A stretch of DNA of 64,000 bases from Edaphochlamys debaryana (lineage: Eukaryota > Chlorophyta > Chlorophyceae > Chlamydomonadales), in the NCBI GenBank assembly GCA_016858145.1, contig JAEHOE010000177.1, positions 62,001 through 126,000 of the forward strand, written 5' to 3'. The translations under genes were made by a program, and so were the position numbers. Each line of letters begins with the position of its first letter. Within the stretch, counting starts at the first letter, position 1. The notes under the pieces were generated by a model that had not been told where the DNA came from, made no database searches, and was given only the letters and a program-made list of their open reading frames with translations. Shown here in pieces: positions 48,625 to 59,300 of this stretch.

Positions 48625-49947
48625 AGCCCAAGCAAGTCGCTGGGAGCGCGTCAATGACGCGAATAGATTGACGTCTGCACAGCGTCAGGCCTGTCCGCTC
48701 TGGCCAGAGCCGCGAGCCTGTTGCGGCTTCTCGGGCGCGCGCGGCCAAAGTAAGCACCGCGCCTCTGCATCAGCAAGAGTGGCAGCAGCAGCATTGTTAC
48801 AGCTTGTACTAGATGACTGGCGCTGGAGCAACACGCGGCCGCGGCAAGACGCGGCAAAACTGACTGACACGACAAGTGGAGTGGAGGAGACGGTCGTCCA
48901 CAATTCCACGTCGCAGCCGTGCTGCAGCAGTAGCCTACCTCGTTTTGTAGCGTTGAGAGCGGCTCCTGGCAAACGTTGAGAACACGCCCGACGTTCGCAC
49001 TGAGGTGCAAGACTCCCGCTGCGGAGGGCTGACCGTTGCTCTATTAAAGGAGATAGCAAATGGCCTGCAATGGGCTGGCGCGCGGACCTGGAGTCGCAAG
49101 GCCGCAGTTTACGCGCTGGTCGGGATGCTCGGCGACTTCCAAGACGAAGACACGCTAAGTTATCGCGGGTATGCTAGTTTCCGGTCAGCTAGTGTGTATA
49201 CGTATGCCGAGGGCCAGCCTGTTGGAGGCGACACTCAAGCTCCTGGGTCTACACCGACCCTGCACCGTTCCACTCGCTCGCAGTTTCGGGACAGGTCTGT
49301 GCACACACCTCGCCAGACGCGCGTGCGTAGAAGAAGTTGCAGCCTTCGTCAGGGGGCGTACTGCTGCCGGTCGGCCATACCGGTGCCCAGGTGCCCAAGT
49401 GTCATACGCTTTCTCGGTGATGGCCCCTCTTGATGCTGAACACCCCCAAAGCACAGGCATCTTAATGCCGGTCACTCAATTCTTAGTCTGACGGGCTCAG
49501 GTAGACAGTGCGGCACCCCCCGACCCGACATGCGCGTAATGCACACGCGAGGCGCGCCTCGCCCGCATGCATTCCTATCTATTACTACGCGACCAGCAAG
49601 CATGCACATGTGTGACTGTCGCCGGGTAAGTTTCCTTTCCAACCGCCCTTAGGTGGCTTAGGTTGTCGTGGCCCCCCCGACCCCCACGTCAAGCTTTCAC
49701 AGCCTCTCGCGGCCCAAGCGCCGAAGGTGCCATATGGCTTGCGCCGTGGATATACTTCGGAGGCCGGTTTGGCGTCAAGGGCGACAGATACGGCAGGCAG
49801 CTAACTGTAAAGGGATCAGGAAGGAATCGAAGGATTGACAGAGCACAGTATCGTCGCTGCCACACTATCGTAGGAGTTCGGTGGTTGCTGGGAGGTGTGG
49901 AGGTTGACAAGGGAGAACGACCTGTGTGTGCACCATGCACTTGTATG

Positions 49948-49967
49948 GTACAGCATGCATGCTGTAC
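49948..49967. repeat. Perfect 20-bp palindrome
   Basis: GTACAGCATGCATGCTGTAC is its own reverse complement. In RNA it could self-pair or mediate dimerisation. It lies in the presumed leader of the retroelement. Confidence 0.85.
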
Positions 49968-50009
49968 GGCAGCCTCATTCCGCCCGCGGTGAGGATAGGC
50001 TAGCGCTCA

Positions 50010-50034
50010 GCTCCCGTCTCGTTAAGACGGGAGC
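50010..50034 (+). repeat. 10-bp perfect stem, 5-base loop
   Basis: GCTCCCGTCT and AGACGGGAGC pair around CGTTA. It sits about 300 bases before the first ATG of the polyprotein. Confidence 0.85.
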
Positions 50035-50334
50035 ACCGCTTCATACGCCGCTTCATGCGTACTGAGACCTGTAACGTCAGAGTTGTTGCATGCCTTGCCT
50101 TCTCTACTGCCAGTCGAAGCAGTCTCTGTGCTACCCTGTCGACAATCTACTCGGAGCGCGTCTCCGCACGGCGTCCGTCAGTCGCCGTTCTCCAGCCGCG
50201 AGTCCTGGGCTACGCCCTTGGCCTTAGCTCGCAATTTTGCTCCCGTCTTCGCGCAGCCGCTGCTACCGCTAGCCCCGGCACCTCAAGCCGTGCAGGCTGG
50301 GCAGGCGGCGCCTGACCCAGACTCGGAAGACGAG

Positions 50335-53300
50335 ATGTCAAACAAGCATGTCCCTGTCTTCGATAGCATCAACAAGTCTCTCCCTGCCTTCCTCGCAGCG
50401 ACCCACTCGTGGCGCCTGGGTTGGGAGATGACGTCACGTGGCGACAACACGTGCAAGCTCTGCCGGCTCTGGCTAGCTGGCATCGCCGGCGGCCAGGGGC
50501 CTGACGGCTCGGTGCGGCTTTTCACGGTCACGCAGCACTGGGTCAACACCAAGGGCCTGCCGCGCCTGCTGAGGCACCGGGTGGAGTTCGATGCGGCCAT
50601 CGCCGCCATGAACCCGCAGCCCGTACCGCTGCCGGACTACGTGGGCCAGGCGCTGCCGCCCGGGCTGCTCGACGCCATGGACTACGTCATCGCCCTGCTC
50701 CGCGAGGACTATGGCCGGGACGACCCCGACGCCAAGGCGGACTACGAGAAGTTCGAGATCTGGACCACGGAGGACCCCACCGCCGCCGGCTCCCGCTACC
50801 TGGCCATCGTCAGCGTCCTGAGCCTGGTCACCTACCCTCGGCGCACCCGCACCGAGCGCTGGCTTCTCGCCGTCGTCAAGTCCCACTGGGTTAAGGCGGC
50901 GGTGATGAACGAGCACATCAAGCTCGGCTACTGGGGCAAGGCCGACGACGACCCCACCGCCTGGGACGTGGAGTGGTGCATATCGGAGTGCCAGAACGTT
51001 TACGTCTGCTTCCGCTCGGACCAGGCCGAGGTGGACCGGCTGGCGCCCAAGAAGGTCAGGGCCCTGGCGACCGCTGCCGGGCCCGTGGGCGAGTCCACGG
51101 CTGCCAGCCACTCGGACTTCGCCCGGCTCTCGGCACAGCTCGACAGCATGGCGCTCGCCATCCACGGGCCCAACAACGGCAACCGCCCGTTCGGCAACCA
51201 GCAGCAGCTGCAGTCGCCGGCGGGCAAGATGCGCCAGCGCTGGCCCAAGGAGGCGCCCGGCCCGGTCACCGGCTCCAAGGGTCCCTGCACCTACCATGCC
51301 TGCGTCAAAGGCCCCCGCGCCAAGTCCCACTCGCTGGATTTCTGCTCCGAGAACGCCAAGGCGGGCAACCCGACGGCCCTGCAAGGGTACCCGGCCTCGG
51401 TCGACATGGGCCAGGCCTGGGAGAAACTGCTCCGGCAGAACCCGCAGTTCGCCGCACCGCAGCAGCAGCAGCAGCAGGGTGGCTACCAGCAGGGCGGCAA
51501 GCCGCAGGGCGGCAGCAAGCAGGAGTACGTCAAGGCCAAGGACAACAACCGCGGCAAGGGCAGGGTCAACGCCTACGCGGCCAAGACCGACTCCCCGGCG
51601 TCCCAGGCCCCGGCGGCAGCGCCGCCGGTTGCCTTCCACGCGCCGTATGGTTACGCGCCCTACCCGTACGCGCAGCCGCCGCCCATGTACGGCTACCCGC
51701 CCAGCGCCTATGGCGGCCACGGCCCGCAGCAGCTGCCTGCGCCCTCGGCCGGCCAGCACGCTGCGGCCTTCGCCTCCGCTGCCTCCTACCGTGGCACGCC
51801 GCCGCCCTCGCACGTGAGCGCCCAGTCCCACGGTTGGCTCATGGGCCACGGCGCGCCGCCGTACGCCTACCCGCCGCCGCCCAGCTACGCCCCCAGCACG
51901 TCCTCGGCGCTCGCCACGGACACGCTCTTGGTGGCGCAGCAGCCGTTCGGCACGTTCATCACGCGTGTTGACAGCACTGCAGGCGCCACGGTCCTCGCCA
52001 CCAGCAGCTCTGCCTCTGTCTCCAAGCTGGGGGGGGGTATGAGCAGCCTGGGCACCAGCGTGCAGACAGCGGCACCGGCGCGGACCGGGCTCCAGTGGCC
52101 CATCCCGGCTGTGGCGCTCAACACCGCGCGTGAGCCCATGCCCGCCGGCTTCCGCCAGAGCCAGGCGGCGTCGCTGCCCAGCTCTATCCGCGTCCCGCTC
52201 GTAGAGTACTGCTCGATCCAGATCTACCTGGATGGCAGCTGCAGCGTGCGGGTCAGCGGGGCGACAGGTACGACGATCCTGACGGCGATCGGCGACTTGA
52301 TGAACGTGGTCAAGGCCCAGATCAGGCCTTCGCCCACGGACACCGCCCCCAACGCCACCTTCGCCTGCTCGTCCACGGCTGCAAGCGCCGGCTCCACCAC
52401 GCCGCCCGGCTCCGCTGTGCCAACGGGCGACACGGAGGCCATCAACCGGCACCTGCAGAGCAAGGACTGCGCCTCGCTGCACTACGTTGACAACGGCGAC
52501 CCCAAGCAGGGCGTGGCCTTCCACACGGCCGACGGTGGTCTAGTCTACCCCTCCGGCGTGGCGCCCGACTGCGCCTGCAACCCGTGGGGCCTGGTGGTCG
52601 AGAGCCTGGTCAAGGAGCTGGGGCTGACCATCCGCCCTTGCGACGCTGGCGTGCGCTCGCTCGAGCAGCGCAGCCGGCCGCTCGGCATCGTCACCATCCG
52701 CACCACGCTCAACCCCGGCACGCCCCAGGAGACCACCTTTGAAGGCGAGTTCCTGGTGGTGCGTGACTCAGCTGCCGAGGGGCTCTTCAAGGTCCTGTGG
52801 GGCGTGCACTTCTTCTGGCTGCACGGCATGGTGCTGGACTACTTCCCGAGCCCACACCTCAAGTTCAGGCTGGGCTTCTACCGAGGTGACGCGTCCCTGG
52901 GCGGCTACGTCAAGCTGATCCCGGCCCCCGCCGAGCTGGGTCAGGCCGCGGCAGCGCTGCGGGCCTGCTACGCCACCGTGCAGCTGCCGGCAAGCGAGAC
53001 GGCGGCACGTGAGGTCAAGACCAAGGACTGCAACCGCAAGGTCCCGTTCCTGCCCAAGCAGCTGTTCAAAACCCTGGCTGACTCCGCGGCCTCTGAGCTC
53101 TACGCCTCCGGGGACAGCACAGTCAGGATCTGGAGCACGCCGGAGCCGTCCTACGCGGAGCAGTACAAGCGGTACCTGCACGAGGAGGAGCGCAAGGCAC
53201 TCATCATCTATGCCGACCCGGTGCCGCTCAATGAGGACGAGCTGATTGCCCAGGCGGATGAGGACGGTGAGCTGGACGAGTACCTGGTGAACGACGACGG

Positions 53301-56300
53301 CAGCGTCCCCATGGAGCCGCTGTCGCCGCTGCCCCCGCTCTCGCCTCCGCTGCCGCCCTCGCCAGTGCCGGAGCCCTCGCCTCCGCTACCGCCAGCGCTG
53401 GCTGTGGAGCGCTCTCCGCAGCCACCGCCTCCGCAGCCCAACGCTCTCGTAACGCCACCGGCACCCGCGCCCAAGGGCCCCTCCGCACGGGTGCCCCCGC
53501 AGGGCCCCCAGGCAGCGCCTGCAGTGAACCCCGCAGCACGACGCCACATCGCGTGGTCTCCCATGCCGCCCCCTCAGGCCACGCCTGTCGGGGGCCCGCC
53601 CGTACTACGGCTGGGCCCACGAGATCCTTACTACGACCGGGGCTACCGTGGAGATCAGCGCGGCTCGGAGCAGAGACGCTCCCGCTCCCCGTCGCGCGGC
53701 GACAAGGAGCCCGACAACGACCGACGCAAGGATCAGGGCAAGGACCACGACCGCGACCGCTCGAGGGACCGAGGGCACGGCGGTCCTGGTCCGGGCTCGT
53801 CGGGCGCCGTCCCGCGGCCACGGCACACCAAGGAGCTTCCCTCCAAGCTCTCAGGGTCACGCGTCCCATGCACCTGCTGCACCCTGATCTCGGAGCTGGC
53901 CAGTCACCCAGACTACCGGGCGCTCGCCCGCTACCCCGGCCTGGAGACTGTGTCATACGCAGCCAAGAAGGACCACAGCCTGGACAAGTGCAAGATCTGG
54001 GCGCTGTTGGGCGGTCCCACACTCCTGCAGATGACGAGGGACGTGGCGCTGACCTTCGGCATCCAGGGCTACAGCCAGCCCATCCTCGAGTCTGAGCTGC
54101 TCGAGTGGGACCCGGTGCAAGACCCCCTGACGCTGGATGAGTCACTGCAGCGCGATGCCCAGCACCTGATCAACACCTGCCGCTGGCACGAGGAGATTCG
54201 GGCTCAGGTGCAAGCTCCCCACGGGCGCTCGCCCTATCACGCCCAGCAGCTGAACGCGCACGCCGTGTTCTGGCACCGGCACCCGGTCTGGTGCCAACTG
54301 CTCTTCCTCGCTCTCGGTGAGCAGGGCCTGAGGGTGGACTGGGGCCTCTACCTCCCTGACGGCAGCCCCCGCCTGATACCCTCGGACGAGGAGCTCGCAC
54401 GGCAGGACCTGCTGGCCCGGGCGCTGGCGGAAGGGCTGCACCGTCTCCAAGCCGGCGCCGGGGGAGATGAGGCACCCGCTGGTCCCCTTGCGCCACCCTA
54501 CCTGCCGCCGGGTCTGCGTCCCGCTGTCCTGCCGGCTTGGGCTGCCCCACAGCTGCTCGTGACGGCTCAGACAACTCAGCCAGCGCTCCAGACGGCGCCG
54601 CCGCCACCGCCCGTGGCTGCGCCTGCTGTGCAGACGGGCCGCGCCCTCTGCATGCACCCGGGCCTCGCCCTTGATGTGCAGCCGGCACCAGCCAACCTCA
54701 TGGACTACTCGACGACGGTCTTCGCCACCGTGGCGGCACGTGACACCTCTCGGGCAGCCCCCATGCAGCCGCAGCGAGTGGAGCCGCCGCCGCCGCCGCC
54801 GCCGCCACCGCTCCAACCGCCAAGTCAGGCACCGGCCCAAGGGCTGCGGCCGGCCGTCGCCGAGCCGCAGTCGGTGGGCAGCCCCAGGCAAGTGGTCAGC
54901 ATGGTGCGAGCCACGCAAGTGCTCACGGTGGGCGACGTCCAGTGGTCAGTGGCGCGCACGGTGTACGAGGAGAATCCGAGCAGCGTAGGGGAGCCCTGGG
55001 TCTGTGCCTTCCTGGCGGCAGACCAGCTTCCGCCGCCCACCCCGCGCAACAACACCGGCACGGGGCTGCTGATGGGCGACAACGAGGGCTACCGCTGGAC
55101 CTCTGGCGGCTTCTGCAAGATCCAGATCGTCTGCGTGGACCACGTCAGCTCACCAGCAACCTTCAGTGACGAGGACGGCCTCACCGGCATCCCGCTGCTG
55201 CTGCGGCTCGACGTGGCGCGAACCTTCCCCACCACCGTGGAGGGAGATGGGCTGCGGCACCACGAGCCTCGGCCCCTCCGCGGCGCCATCGGCAACCGAG
55301 GGCTCTACGGCTACGAGTACACCCTGCACGGCGCTCGGCTCCTCGTCAATGGCCACGTTACCGAGCGCACCGGCGCCAGCTACATGCGCTCCATCTCCCT
55401 TGCCCTGCCGCCCATCCCCGTGCTGGGCCTGGACGACCTACCCTACGGCGTGGTGCTGGGGCGTGACTTCAACGTCCAGTTCAACGCCGTACGCTCGTAC
55501 GGCCGCGCTGGCGACACCCTGCAGCTCACGCACCAGCTGCCCAATGAGGACACCTGGGCCACGACCCTGCGCCTCACCAACGTCTACTGCCCCGGCGACA
55601 TCCGCTTCTGCGCACTCACGCCGAGCCCCGGCAGGGGGGGGGAGGACGACGACAACAACCAGCCAGGTCAGGCGGAGCACGCCGACGCTGACACCGCCAG
55701 CGGAGAGGACGAGGAGGTTCTGACCCCAGTGCCCGAGCAGCCTGGCCAGCGACGCCTGCTGCCGCGCCCGTCAAGCAGCCGCGCCAACAGCCCGGACCTG
55801 ACCCCGCCGAAGGTCCCTCCGTCCGCTGCCCTCCAAGCGCGGGCCCGAGACATGCCCCAGCGCTGGGCCGACGCTGCTACCGAGCTCCAGGCAACCAAGG
55901 CCAAGGAACTGCGCGACGCTGGAGCTGGCCCGAGCCCATCATCGGCGGTGGCGCCCACGGCTCCACCCGCACCTGCGCTGGTGCTGCCCCCTGCCCCTGA
56001 GCCTGAGGAGCGGCCCCGGAGCGACAGCACCAAGCGCCCCGCGCCGACACAGGGTGAGCAGCTGGGTCCCCTGGGCAAGCTCGTCCGCACCGAGCGCGGC
56101 GGCTACGAGCTCCAGGTGGACGTGAAGCGGTGGGCGGCGACCAAGCACCTGCCCACCGAGGCCCTGCTCCAACAGCTGAACGAGGTCTTCGACGCCTGCG
56201 AGGCGGAGGAGCGCGCGGCTGGCAGGCCGTTTCCCCCACGTGACGAGATCGTGATAGACGAGGAGGAGGAGGAAGAGGAGGCGCCGGACGTCACGAGCCC

Positions 56301-59300
56301 CTGCTCTGGCCCCCAGCCCCGGCGCCCCGATGACGACGCCAGCGCTGGTGGAGCTGGCGGCGGCTCGGCCTCGGCACCCTCAAGCTGCGCAGCGGCTCCG
56401 CTCCCTGCAGGCCCCTCGGCGCCCCCGGCCTCATCGGGCTCCGCCCTGCCGACCGGCACCAAGGCCCACCACCTCTCTCTTCAGCAGAAGCTGGCCCTTC
56501 CCGTGACGCTCTGCTCCAAGTCCTGCGGCAACCCGGGGCCACGGCTCTACATGCCGGACGGCACCTTCCTGACTCCGGACGGCGACAGGGTGCCCTTGGG
56601 CCGCTACCGCAAGCGAGAGAAGGCCACGGACTTCCACGACCGCATCGTCATGAGCCAGGTCGACGGCGACGGTGAGTCACCCTCTCCCGGCAACGCTGGG
56701 GGAGCGGTACCTTCTCCCTGGCACAACGGGTACTGCACCGTACGGCCCAAGACGTATGGCCTGAGCCTCGCTCGTGTCGTGCACCTGCTGTATGATCTGG
56801 ACGGACGCACCTTCTGCTCCAGCGAGGACGACTATGCCCTCTCCATCCCTCGCAGGCACGGGGCCCGTGCCCTGTCACGCCTAATCGCCAACAGCCCCAT
56901 CTACGGCCCGGTGCCCTTCCTCGATACCTACGGGGCCTGCTCCACCGACAGCGAGTACGATGACTTTGGCTCGACTAGCGGGGGCGAGGAGGGCGAGCTG
57001 GACGACGAGCTGGCTGCCTACGCGGCCAAGCTCGACGCTCTGCAGCACCAGCTTGGCCGTATGATGCTGCGGCATGTGACGCGCAGCCTGGACCGGCGGC
57101 TGCGACGCCATGCGCGCAGGGAGCTGCGCCGCCAGCAGGAGCGGCGCGCTCTGGCACAGATAGAAATAGACCGGACAAGGGAGGAGTACCGCACCATGGC
57201 CAAGCGTGAGTTCCTACGGCGCCGCGCGGAGCGCTGGGCGGCGACGGCAGGCGCCAAGCCCGCCAAGCCCAAGCTGATGGTGCCGCCCACCAACACCAGC
57301 TCAGCGTCTCCGCACCGCTGGCGCCTCAACACGTTCAAGACGTTCACCTTCGCCCTCACCTGCCTGGTGCTGCTCAGCTGCTGGCGTCTCGCTGACGCTG
57401 CCCCGCACTGCGTGCCCCACCCGGCTTACCAGCAGGGGGGGCAGTGGGCGGCTCCCAGCTGGGCTCAGCTGGAGCTCTCACCCGCCAACAGCTCCCTGGA
57501 GGAGGCCATGCATCGCGTGCGCCTCCGCCCCCAATCGACACCGCCGGTGGCAGCGCCGCCTGGCGGGTCTGCGGCCCCCAGCCCCGCGGCTCCGCTGACG
57601 GCTGCCCTCGCCGCTGAGGCCTCTCCGGCCAACGTCACCACGCCTGACGGCACTCGGGCCCCGCCCGAGGACTCCACCTTCGTTAAGCAAGCGGCTGGCT
57701 ACACCCTCTGCATTCGCCCGGACATGACCGAGGCTGAACGGGACAGCATCAAGGCCCTCATGCAGAAGTACGACCACCTCTTCGCCCGCAGCCTCAAGGA
57801 CATCGGCTGCTACCGAGGGGACTTGGGTCCAGTCAAGATCGAGCTCAAGCATGACAACCCGATCTTCGAGGCCCCCCGCCGTCACTCTGCTGCTGAGCGC
57901 GCCGTCGAAGACGCCAAGTGTCGAGAGCTGCTGGAGGCCGACATCATCGAGCCCTCCAACTCGACCAAGTACGCGATGAACGTCACCATGCCTGGGAAGA
58001 AAGGGCTAGACGGCACCTATGCTTCAGGCGATAAAAGGTACTGCGCCGACGCCCGGAGGGTCAATGCAGCGAGCGTGCGTGACTACTTCCGTCCCCCGGC
58101 GCCAGAGGAGCTGTTCGCGCGGATCTTGGGTGCCAAGTTCATCACGAAGTGTGACTGCCGAGCGGCCTTCAATCAGCTGCCCCTGGCCGAGGAGGACCGC
58201 GACAAGACCTCCTTCTGGTGGTGCAACACGCTCTATCGCTACAAGCGCCTGATGTACGGGGCAGTCAATGCTACGGCAGCTTGGCAGCGAGTGCTCAGTC
58301 ATCACGTACGGCAGTACGGCCTGCAGGACGTAGTACATATCTTTGTGGACGACGCAGCAGTAACAGGCAGTACAGCGGAGGAGCATGAGCAAAATCTGGC
58401 TCGGTTTCTTGCCATGCTCGCCGACATCAACATCAAGCTGCACCCGGACAAAACCGTGGTGGCGGCTGACAAGATAGAGTTCTTGGGACACATGATCAGC
58501 GCGGACGGGCTTCGCCCAGTCCAGGCTAAGATAGCAGCTATCCAAGCCATCCAGCCCCCTCGCTCTCTCACCGAGCTCCAGTCTCTCCTCGGCATGTGCA
58601 ACTACTACCGTTGTTACATCCCTGACTTCGCCTGCATTGCCAGCCCCCTCTACGAGCTGACCAAGAAGGGCGTGGTCTGGGGCCCCGAGACCTGGCAGCC
58701 CAAGCACCAGGAGGTGCTGGATCGGCTCAAGGCCGAATTTGCCACCAACAACCGCCTGCTGCGCAACCCTGACCCCAACCGTGAGCTTATCCTCCATACG
58801 GACTTCTCCAACGTGGGCATCAGCGCCGTGCTGGGTCAGCTGGACGATGATGGCAACGAGTACATGTGCGCCTGCATCTCCCGCTCCCTCAACCAGCATG
58901 AGCGCAACTACACGTCGTACAAGGGTGAGATGCTGGCGGCCTGCTGGGCAATGAAGATGTTACGCCCCTACCTGCTAGGCTGGCGCTTCACCTTGGTGAC
59001 CGACCACGCGCCGCTGCTTTGGCTAATGGAGAATCAAAACCTAGTGGGGCAGTACGCGCGCTGGGCCCTCCTCATGCAAGAATACGATTTTAACGTGGCG
59101 CATCGCCCCGGCAAGCTGCACCACAACGCTGACACCCTCAGCCGCTCGCCCATGCCTTCGAGCGCTGACGGCTCGGGCGCGCGGATGGACGAGGACTCTG
59201 ACCCTCGGCCGCCGGTGCCCAAGCTGGTCCCGTATCCCACCGTCACGCCTGCGGCGCAGCCCACCGTTCTCATGTCAGCTGTCCAAGCCCTGGCGCAGCG

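Larger units (their letters stand above)
48625..50334. other. Upstream region of the retroelement
   Basis: No gene recognised. The 5' LTR and primer-binding site of the gypsy element should lie in the right part, but I could not match this DNA to the 3' flank. It contains palindromes at 49547-49562 (GCGAGGCGCGCCTCGC), 49948-49967 and 50010-50034. The polyprotein frame is open from 50083 without an ATG until 50335. Confidence 0.45.

Noticed and set aside
50473..52524. 683-codon ORF antisense to the retroelement Gag region
   Set aside because: Arg/Gly/Leu/Val-rich composition of a GC3 shadow frame; the plus strand carries the coherent polyprotein.
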